From Papilionanthe hookeriana x Papilionanthe teres (lineage: Eukaryota > Streptophyta > Magnoliopsida > Asparagales > Orchidaceae), in NCBI GenBank assembly GCA_022702705.1, contig CM040428.1, positions 91,632,287 through 91,696,286 on the forward strand: a stretch of 64,000 nucleotides of DNA, written 5' to 3'. This document shows, piece by piece, positions 1-12,799 of this stretch. The notes beneath the pieces were generated by a model, which was not told where the DNA came from, did not search any database, and worked only from the letters and a program-made list of their open reading frames with translations. The position numbers were made by a program, and so were the translations under genes. Within the stretch, counting starts at the first letter, position 1. Each line of letters starts with the position of its first letter.

Positions 1-860
1 CGTAGTACGGCGTTTTCTTCGTCGTGATCTTGTTTGCAATTGCAATTCGAGTGAAGGAAGCTGAACCTCTAAAGGTAACATCTGCCTCGGACCCATACAC
101 CGGAGCGTAAGGTGTAGCTTGAGTAGGAGTTCGAAGGTTGTCCGGTAGGCCCATAAGGCTTCTAACAATTTCTCGTGCCAATTTCTCTTATTATCGTCCG
201 AGGTTTTCTTTAAGATTTGAACGAGAGTTTTATTAAAAGCCTCGGCGAGGCCGTTTGCTCTTGGGTAGTAAATTGTCGAGTATCGCCGGTCGATTCCGTG
301 TCTCACGACAAAATTGTTGATTTGTGTGCTTCCGAATGCGACCGTTATCCGAGATGATCTGCGCGGCACTCCGAAACGGTAGACAACTTGGTTCTTGAAA
401 AAGCGTAGCACGTGATGTGCTTTCACTTCTCTAAGTGGGCTCGCACGCACTTGGAAAAGTAATCCGTAGGCTCGCAAGAATGAAACGATGTCCTTTCGAA
501 GATGGTGGTTCTATCGGACCCACTATATCTGTGCCCCAACATTCAAACGGCCACGACGCAATTGTCGGGTGTAGCACATTTGGAGGTTGGTGTAGAACCA
601 CTCCGTGCACTTGGCATTGGTGACAGCTCTTGGCGATTTTCATGCAGTCGGTCATCATCGAGGGCCAGTAGTACCCTAGTCTTTTAATTTTCATCTTCAT
701 CTTTGGACCCGACGGTGAGCGCCACAGAGTCTGAATGCACCTCTTTAACAATTTCACGGGCCTCGGACCCGCTTAGGCACCTTAGCCACATTTGATCAAA
801 AGACCTTACGTATAATGTGTTGTTTATTAATGCGTAAGACGAGTTCTTTTCTTGATCGAT
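1..860 (-). pseudogene. Integrase of element A, partial
   Basis: Reading leftwards: zinc-binding domain pieces (WLRCLSGSEAREIVKEVH; TDCMKIAKSCHQCQVHG), core entry (WGTDIVGPIEPPSSKGHRF), the ISDNG aspartate region near 345 and GLAEAFNK with the catalytic glutamate near 245. The C-terminal chromatin/DNA-binding part is off the window. The frame is broken at least three times. Confidence 0.8.
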
Positions 861-1059
861 GGGCCGGCGACTATCGTCCGGTAGCTTTCTGTTTGCGAGG
901 TAGTCTATCGATGGTCGTCGCCATGATCTTGTGTGTTTTACGTCACTTCTTCTGCATTGATTCTTTTTCTTTTTCGATTTGTGTATCATGTACATGTCAA
1001 GTTTGTGATAGGACTGACGTCCGTGACTGACACTTCCACTGATTCATCTTGCAAACGAG

Positions 1060-2020
1060 GCAAATTCTTTTGCGAGACGGGCTAAAGCATCTGCTAAAGC
1101 ATTCTCTTTTCTAGGAATTTTGTAGATCGTTACATTTGGAATCTGTTCCAACAGCTGTATGGCATACTGGAAGTATTGTTCGAGTCTTGGCTTTAGAAAT
1201 TCTGTATTGTCCGGCGATACGTTGAATGATTAGCTTGTGAATCCCCGTAGATGTTGATGTCTGTTATCCCCAGTTTGAATGGTTAATTCCAATCCCGTTA
1301 TGAGGGCTTCGTATTACCGTCGTTGTTTGTACACGGTTACGTCGAGTGGTAGGAGTATCTTAACATCCCCGCTCCGGTGTTATAAAGATTAGCCCGATTC
1401 TGCCTTACAGGGCACTATCACTTGCGATTCTTCGTCTTTGTGTCTTTGAAGATGCTCCGTCGAAATACAATTCCCAACGTCGATCATCGGGGTCTTCTAG
1501 GCTCATTATTTGTTCATCCGGCGGATCGTCATTGAGAGGAGATTCGGCGGCAAAGGGTGTCTTTGCGAGGAAGTCTGCTAAGACTTGTCCCTTTACGGCA
1601 CGCGGAGGCACGAAAGTTATATCGAATTGCGATAATATCATTGACCATCCGGCAAGTCTGCCGGAAAGTGTTGGACGAGTCATCGAGTATTGCAATGGAT
1701 TAAACTTCGAGATCGGGTTGACCTTATGAGAAAGCATGTAATGCACGAGCTTTTGAGCGGCGAAGATCGAGGCCAAACAATGCTTTTCAATTGCGGGATA
1801 CCTTACCTCCGTCGGAAGTAAACGACGGCTTAAGTAGTAAAGAGCATTTTCTTTACCCTCATCATTGACACAGGCTAACGGGGCTCCGAGAGAGTCGTCT
1901 AGAGCCGCGGTGTAAAGTATCGGCGGTCTACACGAGGCCAGGGCTGCTAAGACGGGAGGTGTCATTAAATATTGTTTAATGTCTTCGAAGGCCTTACGGC
2001 ATTTCTCTTCCCGAAATAAA
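1060..2020 (-). pseudogene. RNase H and archaeal-type RNase H of element A
   Basis: An open frame of 186 codons (1405-1965) covers the degenerate RT-linked RNase H (GKENALYYLSRRLLP, EKHCLASIFAAQKL) and enters the second RNase H (WELYFDGASS). The remainder of the second RNase H (1060-1400) is broken. Two RNase H domains in series are a known mark of the Tat group. Confidence 0.78.
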
Positions 2021-2880
2021 TTTGGCGTCCTTTTTAACTAGTGCCGAGAAAGGCTGACACCTACTGACGAGGTTTGAGATAAAGCGTCGAAGATATGCCG
2101 ACTTCCCTTGAAAAGATCGTAGTTGTTTTAAGGTTTTGGGAGGCGGCATTTCTAAGATGGCTTTAATCTTCTCCGAGTCGATTTCAATTCCACGATGTCG
2201 GACAACGAATCCTAAGAATTTCCGGAGGTGACGCCGAAGCGCATTTTAAGGGATTCATCTTAAGGTTAAATTGTCTTAATCGTTCGAAAACAATTCTCGA
2301 ATCATACAGGTGGTTTTCCTTTACTTTGCTTTTGATGACGACATCGTCCACGTAGCACTCGACTTGATTGTGGATGAGATCATCAAAAATTCTTGTCATT
2401 GCTCTTTGGTAGGTTGCTCCTGCGTTCTTCGGTCAAATGGCATCACCGTGTAGCAAAATACTCCGATCGGCGTTACGAATGCTTTGTAAGCTTTTCATCT
2501 TCTGGAGCCATTTTTATACGGTTGTATCACGAAGATCCATCCATGAATGAGAATATTTCATGTGTCGAAGCGATATCGATCATCGGTTCTGGAATCGGTA
2601 GAGGAATTCATCTTTTGGACATGCCTTGTTTAAATCTCCGAAGTCCACACAAATTCGATGCGACCATTCTTCTTTACGACTGGCACCACATTGGCTAACC
2701 GGGTCGGGTATTGTTCTTCGCGGACAAATTTAGCGTCTATTAGCTTTTTAACTTCGGCTATGACTTGTTGTTCGATTTCCGGACGCATTCTTACGGGACC
2801 TTGTCCGGCAGGAGCAGTAGGATCCACTCCTAGCTTATGGACTGCAACCTGCGGGGCTAATCCTGGCATTTCATCGTAGC
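2020..2880 (-). pseudogene. Reverse transcriptase of element A
   Basis: Fragments of the RT fingers and palm are visible: FVREEQYPTRLANVVPV at 2630-2869 and CYVDDVVIKSKVKENHLYD at 2184-2399. The YVDD box keeps the catalytic aspartates. The frame is broken between these pieces. The VDFRDLNKACP segment seen in C is damaged here. Confidence 0.8.
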
Positions 2881-3883
2881 TCCAAGCAAAACGAGTCTTT
2901 AAATTCCATTAATAACTTGATTATTTCTTCGGAGTCTTCTTTATTGAGTAAGGAGCTAACAAAGGTAGGTCTAGGCTCTTCGCTAGTACCCAAGTTAACT
3001 TCCGTTAACTCATCTATTGTAGATTTGATTTCTTCTTCGAATTCGGTGGAGCGTCTCAATTTGTAAATCTTCGAGTTCATACTGTAGTTTCCATGCAGTT
3101 TTCATTGGACTTGCAAGTGACAACCAAGCAAAATTCGGTATCGTCAGTCGACCTCTGTCGTGCGAATCCGAGTCCATACTTTGAATTGGGAGGACGGCGG
3201 AGTTATTCCATAACTTTTCAAAATGTTGTGATTGGCCTTTTGTCCATTGTCGAGGTAAGAAACCACGTTGAATTAAATTTTGAACACGGGAGAGTACCAC
3301 TCAAAAGGTAATTCCATTAATTACGATGAAGTGACATCTTCGAATTGTACATTATTTTCGGTTACTGGAGGAAGAAGCACCACGGTAGAATTTGATCGGC
3401 TTTGCACCGTCACTACGTACCTCTTTGACCTCCATACCCTCGATCTTATTAGAATGGATCGGAGTTAGGGTCATAGTATGTACGTAGTGGTTAATCTTCT
3501 CGTACATTGATTTGTATTCTTCGTTCTTTTCATCTTCGAGGAGATCTTGAATTGCGGCTTCTTCGACTTATTGTCGCTTGCTTCTTGTTTGATTTCTTTT
3601 TCTTCTTCGGAACTATCATCCCGATCAACATTGATGGTTGGTTTCTTACGTCCGATTGTCCTAGTGTCTCTACCACGGCCTCGTCCCCGGCCTCGACCTC
3701 GGATGCGAGTTGTGGAGAAACCTTCACCATCTCGCCGGAAGGGAGTGGTGAGTGAGCTGTTGGACTAGAACTTCGAGTTCTTCGTTGTCACGAACTTTCT
3801 TTGCTTCATTTGTTACGGTATCTGCGGAGAAGATTGTTTTCTTTGGCGGTGCATAATAAGCTGCATCTTCATGGATTCCAATT

Positions 3884-4384
3884 TCATGTACGGAGAATGG
3901 TTGTAAGTCTCCTTTGATGCCTTGTTCTCCTCCATCGTAATATTTGATGCAGCGATGCGAGAGATGATGGTACCATCCTGTTTTCATGTATCCATGGTCG
4001 GCCCAGGTAGAGCGTTGAACGACGTTTCGAATCGATTATATGAAATTTTGCGGTTGTCTTTGCTAAATCACCGGTCTTCATCGGTAGCGTTATTGACCCA
4101 GGGGCTCTTTCTCCTTTACGGTTGAATCCTCTTAATAACATTTTGTCGGCCTCGAGCTCACGAGCATCAATTTCCAAGTATGCTAGTGTTCGAAGACTCA
4201 TTATATTGATTGATGCTCCTGGATCCACCAATACTGCTGGAGAGCGTAAACTTCCCAATTGTAGCCGAAATGTACAACGGTCGGTTGTGATCTGGCATCC
4301 CCAGTAGTAGGTCATTGTACGTGAAGGTGACACCTCGGCTTGTTCCTTTAACGAGCAAACCTCATCTAAGGAATCTCCGGCCAT
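3884..4384 (-). pseudogene. Aspartic protease region of element A
   Basis: A 166-codon open frame contains VLVDPGASINIM (active-site Asp at about residue 54) and then LAYLEIDARELEADKMLLRGF. The D-P-G-A-S form replaces the usual D-T/S-G. The same motif is seen in C and D, so it is a family trait and not damage. It ends with the LGRPWIHEN motif typical of this protease region. Confidence 0.8.
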
Positions 4385-5399
4385 TTGAGCTAAGCAAATT
4401 TCCGGATCAAGTAAGAGCCTTGATCGGAAGCTTCTCTCATCTCCTTTGATAAGATGAGAGCATCGTAAATGCTCGGTTTGGCCGGTAGTTTCCTAAGATG
4501 GGCTAGCACGTTGTAGTCCACTTTGTTCTCCTGTGTCTCGGCTTCTTCTCGAATGGGTATGTCTTCTGTCGGGGTTGGTTCTTCTTGAACAACCACACGC
4601 TTTCCTTTGTCTTTTGGACCCATTCTTGGAGGTAGAACTTTTCCACTTCTTAGGTTGACTTACGTAATTTCTTCGAATCTAGTATTGAGTTTGTCGGTGT
4701 CTCCTCACTGAATCGGAATGAGCGGCTCTTACGGATTATCTTCCAAATGCGAAGGCTCTAACTCTATTATAGCTTGGAGCTCCTCGAAACTCACGGATAG
4801 ATCCGTTGCTTGTTGAACTCTCGTAGCCTCCTTGATGGATGCCTTCTTCGTCATTGTGATCGTCGAGATCATGTATGATTTGAGAATTGTTGTTGGTATC
4901 GAAATCGACGCCGGATTGTCGCTAGTTACGTAATCGTTAGAAACGGTCAAAACGTAGCCAACGCCATCACCCTTATCATTATATGATCCCACCGAAGTGA
5001 GCGGATAATCATACAAAATCGAGAGGTTCGAGGGATTTCTCCCCGAATCGGAAACAACTATCTTAGGATAAGCGGCCCCTAGTCCAGCCTTAGGAATCTC
5101 GGTCCCCTCTTCTTCGTCAATTTTCTTCTTCTCTTCGATTGTCTCTGTCGAGGTGGTTCTTCTATCGCAAGTGATAGTACCGGCTTAACGGGTCTCGAAC
5201 TCCGAATTGAAGCTCGCACCGAAGCGGTTCGGATGTTGTCTAAAATCTTCTTCGAAGATCTCGTCCGAGGCGGTAGTCCATCCATCGTCGGTTGCATAGG
5301 GATCTATCGGGATGACGGGATCGGTTGAGATAACATTGACGGAACCTCCTTTACGGGGTTCCTTCATGTACTCCTTCGGGATTGTTATATTTCCTTTCC

Positions 5400-6915
5400 G
5401 AAGGTTGTCGTTGAGCCAACTTTTGAAGGTAATGCGGTCTTCATCTTGTGCCCGAAGCATCCGATGGTAGGGGCAAAAGTTGGGATCACCTTTCTTGTTG
5501 ACTTCCTCCGGTCTTTTGGGCTACGGCATTTGGAAATGCGGAGTTTTCATTAAGCTACGGAACATCTTTGGTGCTTGCTTCATTTTTGAACGGATATTCT
5601 CCGCTCGAAGCTCCCTCGATGTACGTTGCGGACGAGACGGTTGTTCATACTGCGGAGACGGCGATCAGCTGGACCGAGGTTGCTTGGTAATTTTGTTGTG
5701 GTTCTTTGCGGCCGTTACGGTGGTATTTGCATCGGTTGTTTGCCTTTGTCAGCTGCTTGCAACGACCCCAGATTTCTTTTCGAAAGTCTTCACCGGCTAC
5801 GCTTGTCCGTCTTGTCGGCGAAACTTAATTGCTTCGCCTCTTCTTGCAAGCTTCGGCCTTGCTTAACAACTTCTCAAAAGTCTTAATAGTGAATCCCTTG
5901 AGGAGAAGTGCTATCGGGCCGTGAATGCTTTTAAGCAAGATGCCGATTGCATGTTGTTCTTGCAGTTGTGGTTCACACTTCATGCTTAAGTTTCTCCATC
6001 GAAGTATGTAATCCACCAAAGTTTCATTCGGCCTTTGTTTCTCTACCACTAAATCACCTATAGTGATGTGGTGCGAGCTCCGACAAATCGCTTAATGAAG
6101 AGGCTCTCTAGCTACGAGAATGTCTTTACGGATCCGTTGGGTAATTCGCATACCGGTCGAAGGCGATTCCCGACGAGTGCTAACGAAGCGTCGGAAGAGT
6201 AGCGCATCGCTCCCGCCGGCATTGCAACAAGCGGCACGAAAGTGTGCAACATGCTTGTCGGGGGTTCCGGTTCCGTCGAAGGTCTTAAACGAGAGGTGGT
6301 ACGAAGCCCTTTGGGTATTGGACGGCGTCGAATTCTTCGGGTAAGGTCTGCCCGTCCGAATAGATGTCCCGTTCTTCGATTGTGCTAGGGCTTCTCGCAC
6401 TTGCTGTTCTGCCAAGTTCTTGATATCCTTTTCGGGGATCATACTTTGTGTTGTATCCTTTTCAGTTTGGTCATCCCCATTGACGGATGTAATTTCCTTC
6501 CCTCCGTCTACGATGTGAATGACTTCGGGGGTGTCTCTCTATGTGGTTGTACTTGACTTTGGAGAGTGGCTAGAGCTACGACCATCTCTTCCATCCTCTT
6601 CGCCATTTGAGCGATCGTGTCGTCCTTTTCACTGAAGGCTGTCTCTTCATCGGTTACGGCTCCTCTCTTCTGCGCGTGCAGGGAGCACCTTGAGAAGATG
6701 ATGAAGCTCGTGTCTCAACCATGTTGATTTCGCATATTCGTTGTCCATGAATTCCGATGAGTCGATCTCATCTCCGAACTTTTCTTCTCTTTCTTTTGCC
6801 AACCGTCGGATGTCGGTTCTCGACTTTTCCATGGCATCTTCTAGCGGAGCTTTACGTGTATCTTTGTGGTTGTCATGCGATGGTTGCCGGGTCCTTTTTC
6901 ATGAGTCCCCTTCAT
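5400..6915 (-). pseudogene. gag: Gag of element A
   Basis: The N-terminal part predicts a coiled coil (acidic/basic heptads near 6647-6832). The retrotransposon-gag capsid domain lies at 5825-6442: FKTFDGTGTPDKHVAHFR and then RPNETLVDYILRWRNLSMK. A degenerate knuckle near 5450-5490 keeps CPYHRML but loses the second half through frameshift. Gag forms the particle that packages the RNA. Confidence 0.8.
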
Positions 6916-8002
6916 CGCGGTAGCACTTTCTTCGATTCCGGCCTCCGGCGAGACTTTCTTTCTTGGGGCTGCTCGTTTCGGTCTCAGTCGCCCCGTAGTG
7001 GGACGCCACACCATCCTTCTAGCGGCGGAAGGTCTATGACCGGATGGTCGCATCGGCCGAATCTTTGGAAGGTGGTATCCTCCCTAATCCGTAACCACGA
7101 TACTACGACGGGCGGGCTAGCCTTCATTCTCTTGCTTGGCTTTTCTATCATGACGGCGGGTTCTACTCGAGGCCCAAGACGGGATTTGACCGGCACCCGC
7201 CACTATCCTTCGTAGAATTTCCGACACGGGGCGGTTTTCCTTCCTTGCTAACTTTTCTACCAAAGTTTGCGGTCGAAGCAAACGAGCGTAGTTCTAGTTC
7301 TTTTCTTGCGGTTATCGCTTGTAGTATGCGGGGCTTGTGGTAATGTGGCGGCAATCTTTCGAACATTCTCTTCATCCTCTGCACGGCGGAGAGGGGATGG
7401 AACCTGCTTCCTCCCAAAAGTGGTATGTAGTCGGGCGGTGGTGTATATTACGGTAACGGTGTATATTCGGCAACTGCGGAATTTCCTCCGGGAAGGCAAC
7501 CTCGGCGGCTGCGGCTTCCACTGGCGATCCTTCTATTTCTATTTCTTCTTTGGGTCTTTGTCGGCGAAGGAATCTTCGGAGCTGGACCCGATTTCGAAGA
7601 CGGAAGGTCTTACGGGAAGATCCGTACCCTCCACGGTAACGGGTTTACCATAGTTACGGATTTCTTTCCCCTTTGATTTGGCGGAAGTCGGGGTAGGTGC
7701 GAAACAACTAGACCGGTGGGGGTAGTGAGAACGGTCCTCTGCGGACGGCGGTACTCCTCCTAGTCGGGACCCTTTGCGGGGGAGGAAACTCTTGGGTCGA
7801 CCTAAGGTTGAACTCGAGCGGTGGTTCCTCGGCTTCGGATACCTTGTTTGTCGGTGCGAAGAGGGAGACGTCGGTGACCTTGACGTTCGTGTTTTCGAAC
7901 CCACTGTCCGAATCGGATGACCCCATTGTCGGGCGGTTCATCCTTATAGACGGCGAAGTCCGGTCCGTTGGTGAAGGAGAAAATCGGTTTCGGGGCTTCC
8001 AT
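6873..8002 (-). pseudogene. ORF1 of element A, unknown function, broken
   Basis: Start ATG at 8002, protein beginning MEAPKPIFSFTNGPDFAVY. The same N-terminus (MSAPKLIFSFTNG...) begins ORF1 in B, C and D. Pieces continue to a conserved TGA at 6873-6875, shortly after the gag ATG. Several frameshifts break it. Ogre elements are known to have an ORF1 of unknown function upstream of gag, and position and size fit that. I recognise no catalytic motif. Confidence 0.6.
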
Positions 8003-8488
8003 TTCGCGAGGTAGATTCGGTTGTCGATCCCGAGTTATGCTTCTTTTCTTTAGGACGAAAAGAAAGGAATTGAAAGAGTCCGAACTCATTCTTTGTTCAT
8101 GTATTTATCATTTGTTAAAAGAATCACTTATTAGAGGGTTTGTTTATTTAGAACGGAATGTTCAAAGGTGTAGAGAAGGTAAGGAATCGATTCGAAAGGA
8201 AAAGAAAGTCTTAAGCAAGACTTCCCGACTCGAAGGATCACTCCTAAACTAACACCTATTGGGGGTCCACCCCACCTCGGAAATGAGGTAAAAGGATCTC
8301 GGAACCTCTCGTTTAGGGGTGTCTAAACGGTGGCTCCTAAATCCGAGAGAATGTTGGCTATACTTGTTCAAGATAGAAATGAACATAGTATTCCAACGGA
8401 AAGAAGGGTAGTTTGATCCATTAGGGACATGGATACACTACCGATTTTTGAAAGCAGAATTATTTGATTATAATGGAGAGAGGAATAT
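8003..8488 (-). other. Untranslated leader of element A
   Basis: Sequence between PBS and ORF1 start, with no open frame. It carries the 8252-8269 block (plus strand ACACCTATTGGGGGTCCA), which in elements C and D is complementary in RNA to the 3' end of the internal region. It also carries a GTTTAG/CTAAAC hairpin at 8311-8328 and a GAGGT...ACCTC inverted pair just before it. A packaging or circularisation role is inference. Confidence 0.6.
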
Positions 8489-8506
8489 TCCCCAGCGGAG
8501 TCGCCA
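8489..8506 (-). promoter_or_regulatory. Primer-binding site of element A
   Basis: The plus strand reads TCCCCAGCGGAGTCGCCA, the form of a tRNA 3' end including its CCA tail, so the element strand can pair with that tRNA. I recall this acceptor-stem sequence from plant tRNA-Arg, the primer reported for Ogre elements. It lies 7 bases from the LTR edge. Confidence 0.88.
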
Positions 8507-8693
8507 GAAATCCTGTCGGCATATTTTTAGGTTGTGTGTTTTATTTTGAAAAGTGGTCGCCTAACAGAAGTTGTCGGCAAATTTTTAATTTAGTTTAAAT
8601 AAATAAATTGAAAAGTAGTATTTGATTTTGAAAATAATTTTAAGTTTGAAAAATTTTAAGATATGAAATCAAGCTGATCTCACATCCCAAATA

Positions 8694-8705
8694 GTTTATA
8701 TAAAC
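8694..8705. promoter_or_regulatory. Palindromic TATA-like site GTTTATATAAAC near the inner end of LTR-A
   Basis: A perfect 12-bp palindrome containing TATATAAA on both strands, about 190 bases from the PBS-side LTR end. It is intact in C (42356-42367) and D (61514-61525) and altered in B (22674-22685, GTTTAAATAAAC). It is an alternative promoter that would give a short R-U5. An AATAAA on the element strand lies about 30 bases before the LTR edge. Confidence 0.4.
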
Positions 8706-8724
8706 GAATACCACACCACAAACC

Positions 8725-8752
8725 GTGTATCTATCCCTAAGGATAGACACAC
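8725..8752. other. Inverted repeat GTGTATCTATCC / GGATAGACACAC in LTR-A
   Basis: A 12-base stem with one mismatch and a 4-base loop (CTAA), 20 bases from the palindromic TATA-like site. The equivalents in B (22705-22732), C (42387-42414) and D (61545-61572) keep a 10-base stem (one mismatch) with a loop that differs in sequence. Confidence 0.55.
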
Positions 8753-10004
8753 TGCTTGATGGTGGGGCTCGATTAAATAAACTAGAAGATTTGTGACATC
8801 CGTTTGGTCCGCGAACCAATTTTATAAGCCGAACAAGTTTCCCTCGCTTAATATGAAAACATTAAACGGGGTTTATATTACACAGGTTCTTTAAAATTCC
8901 ATATAAGGGCAAGCCCCTATAGTTAATTACATCTTAAGTGACGGGAATCACCTAAGAAAACTCTCGATAATAATCAATGATTCTGCTCTCAAGAATTTCA
9001 AAGTTTAAGGTTTTCGAAGATTGAATTTTGGAATTTCAATAGGGAATGGATCAAATTTTGGAACATTTTGTTTTGTGAATCCAAAGGAAGAGAGGTAGGA
9101 GAAATCACCGATTCGAAGTGAACTTCGATAATTTCCCGACTATCCTATTGTTTGTCTTGAATTTAGGAAAGTCCTAATGTTTATTTGATATTTCAATCTT
9201 GCCGATTTCAATTAATTAGGGCTTATATTTGTATGATAAAATCAAACAAATAGCATCAGAAGATGTGAGGGTTTATTGTCGTATCGGACGACTACCTCGG
9301 AATCCTAAGACCGGTTAGGGCTTAATTTGCAATGCAAATGCACTAACGAAGAGTCGAGGATTTATGTTGCACTAGGCAAGCTACCTCGAAGTCCTATGGC
9401 TTGGTTGTTTTAATTCTAGGAAAGTTTTCTTGAAGTAGACTCGGGTTTTCTTGATGACGATGGTCATGCTTGCCCACCATGCTCCGAGCTCCTTGTTGTT
9501 GCAGAGGTTTAGTTTTAGAAATCATAAATCGGGGATGAGAGAAGTGTTTTGGTTTAGAGAAAATCTTAATTTCCAAGTGTTTTTTATGTTTTATTTAAAA
9601 CAAATCTTAAAGTTGATTATAACGACACCGGTTAAGATCCCACGGTTCCATCCTTCGGCATCATTATTTTTATCGGATTCACTTAGTCCGGATGAATTTG
9701 CTAAACTCAGTCGAATGAGTTCCACACTTTCATTTAGACCGTGGGAAATCCCGTTAGCAACACGTAGGTTACATCATCAGAAGTATTCCGATCATCCAAC
9801 GGGACGTTTTAGTTTAGTTGCAATTGTAGTTTTGTGTTCGTTTGTGATTAAATTTTGAGTTGTTTTATATTTTGAAATGTTGTGGCGGTGAATTTTATCT
9901 TGCGATGACTTTTAATTTAATTTTGGTTTCGGTTTTAGGGGGCTATCCTAAAGGTGTGAGTTTTCATGCAACGGTTGTTTTATCATGCAAGAAAAATAAA
10001 CGCG

Positions 10005-10064
10005 ATTGCGATAAAGTAAATTGCGATAATGTAAATTGCAAGAAAGTAAATTACGATAAAATAA
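10005..10064. repeat. 15-bp tandem repeat in LTR-A, 4 copies
   Basis: Four consecutive 15-mers of the form ATTGCGATAAAGTAA with 0-4 changes each. LTR-B, -C and -D have one to two related units at the equivalent place (about 24000, 43690 and 62845). Confidence 0.75.
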
Positions 10065-10614
10065 AGCGTACTGGAGGGTCTTCCCGTCATCCCAAGCTGC
10101 ACTTAAAACACAATTAGAATGTTTAAGCAAGTTCCTAGAGTAAAGGCTAAGGAAAGGTTATGGTTTTCTACCAAATTCCTAATCCTATAGCTAGTCATTT
10201 CCTATGACGTCTAGGTTCTTTGTGTTTTGGTTTAAGGACGATTTTCTTCATCGAAAGAATAATCGAATTCGATTGTTCTTATAAATATCCTATCATATTG
10301 AGAAAGTGCTTAAGAAGGATCTTAAACATCTTTTCAATATTTCTAGGATTGTTTTAAGTCCAAATGAATTTAATTATATAAATGAATCGATCGTCCGAGG
10401 TTTTCAAGTCTTGTTAACTTGCTCAGTGAACTAGGACATTTGAATATCCTATGAGTGAGATAACATTTCACTTGATGTTACATTTAGGAGTTATAATAAT
10501 CAAAGCTTTCGAGGGTAAATTAGTATTCAAATGACTTGATTTAAGTTAAAGAGTTTAAATTTGGAATAGTGTTCAAGTTGTTTTATATTTAATTTCTTTT
10601 ATGTCTTAGGTGAT

Positions 10615-10990
10615 GTTATATTTAATTTAACTTAATTTAATTGAGTTTTAATTTAGTTTAACATAATTCAATTTAATTTGACTTGGTGTTTAATTAATTT
10701 GATTTGATTTAACTTTAATTTAATTATTTAATTTAATTTAATTTAATTTTAATTATTTAATTTAATTTAATTTAATTGTTTAATTTAATTTAATTTAATT
10801 TTAATTTAATTTAATTTAATTGTTTGATTTAATTTAATTTAATTTTAATTAATTTAATTTAATTGTTTAATTATTTAATTTAATTTAATTATTTAATTTA
10901 ATTTAATTTTAATTAACTTAATTTAATTGTTTAATTTAATTTAATTTAATTATTAAATTTAATTTAATTTAATTTTTAAATTTAATCTTA
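10615..10990. repeat. TTTAA-type low-complexity array in LTR-A
   Basis: Near-continuous AATTTAATTT-type repeats. Almost no G or C over about 370 bp. Confidence 0.85.
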
Positions 10991-12799
10991 ATTTAATTTA
11001 TCTTTAATTTACTTTATTTTTAATTTTAATTGAAATTAAGTCTTTTAATATTTTAAATTTGAGTTATCATTTTAATTAAAAATTGAGTATTAGTTGATAT
11101 AATTAATTTAGGGATTTTTAAATTAAAGAATAAATCTCTTCCTAATAAAGATCCCTTATTTTAATAATTTCAATTTTATTATTCTTCCAAATTTAATCTA
11201 TTATTTAATTAAAGTTTAATCATTTTAAAATTATTTAATGGGTTCCTACCCTTTAATTATTTAAATTTCAGTCATCCAAATCAGATTAGGATCAAATATT
11301 TTACTTGTTGATTTTTTATTAAACCTAAAGTTTTAATTAAGGATTAAAGATTTTAATTACCATTTTACCCTTTAAGCTTAATAATTTCATAACTCACTAA
11401 ATTGAACTCAAATGAACTTGAAATTTTTATGTGACTTTACTCATATGTCAATAAAGACATGAGAGGAGAAAATGTGATTTTTCTGTATTTAATTTATTTA
11501 TATAATTATTTTTGGTGGAAAATAGAGATTTTCAAGGAAAATTTGATAACATGACCAAGGGAAAAGTTTCTGTCCTTAAGAAAATTAGGGGACATTCCTA
11601 ATGACCAGAGAAGCACTTGGACCAATTTTGGTGATTTTTTGAATTATATTATTTTTATTATAATTATTTTAAGTTTTTGAGTGTTAATTAATTTAAAAAT
11701 AAGATAAATGTTGAAAAATGGATTTTATATTTTTTCAAAAATCTCTCTAATATCAAGGAAACCAGAGAATCAAATTTTGCAATTTTCTGATTTTTCTATG
11801 ATTTATTATAATTATTTTAGTGAAAATGTTAGAAAATACATTTTTTTTAATTTTAAAATTTCCCTAGGGTTTTAAAATTCAATATCTCACTAAATAGACC
11901 TAGGAAAAATGTGGGATTTGTTCCTAAGTGATTAGAATTCAAAATGTGACATTTTGGTGAATTTTATTATTTTTGTGATTTTTATTATTTTTTAATTATT
12001 AAAAATATTAAAATATTATTAAAAATCAACTTTTTTAGAAAATTGAAATTTTAATTTTCTTGGGTTCCCCTGATATCAGAGAGGCTCCAAAACCAATTTG
12101 GTGAATTTTAAAAAAAATATTTTAAAAGTTATGAATTTTTAAAGTTTAAAATGGCTAAGTGGCTTAATCAACCCAATTAGTGGGGCTAACCAAGTCCAAT
12201 TGACTTCAAATTTTTATGGTGGATTCCTCTGATCCTAAAGGTCAGTGGAGAATTGATTTCAAGTCAATTTGATGCACTGGTTAACTCTAATTAATTAAAG
12301 ACCTATTTTAGGTGTTTAAGCCAATTAGGGTTAATGCGAGTGAATTAACTCAAGTCCTATTTTTCCTAGAGTTCTCTGGTCATAAGGAACATCACCAAAT
12401 ATTTCTAGAATTTATTTCACAACATGCTAATTTTTGGAATTAAAATACTCAAAACGAGCAACATGCATTTGAAAAATAAATAACTTTTCACAGAGATGGC
12501 CTCCGACCTTGGAAAATTCGGGGAATGTTCCCAAGTTCAGAGGCTTCAAAGCTCCTATGGTCTCATGCCATGGTGAATTGTATACATGCATGGAGAATTA
12601 AATGTATGCGGAGAGTAAATAAATCATAAAAAATAAAATACTTAATTAAATTAAATGATTTCTTTTCCACATTATTCTCCTCTGTTCACTGAGCAAGAGG
12701 GTATTTTTATTTTATTTTTGTGATTTTTCTACACAAAGATATGGATTTTTGAAGTTTAGGGAATTAAATAAATAAGAAAATACCCTAATTTTCTATTTA

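Larger units (their letters stand above)
1..6915 (-). pseudogene. gag-pol: gag-pol of element A, 3' end outside window, broken
   Basis: From the gag ATG at 6915 (plus strand CAT 6913-6915) the domains follow in element order: coiled coil, capsid, knuckle, protease, RT, RNase H, integrase. The frame is interrupted by many indels, more than in the other copies; the longest open pieces are 100-190 codons. Comparison with B-D shows that many differences sit at CAG/CTG positions. As sequenced, it cannot make a polyprotein. Confidence 0.88.

Noticed and set aside
2870..3880. Ogre-type intron between protease and RT
   Set aside because: In B, C and D the linker between protease and RT is essentially one open frame, so no spliced-out segment is needed there.
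8489..8506. tRNA gene
   Set aside because: Only the 18 bases of a tRNA 3' end with CCA are present; it is a primer-binding site.
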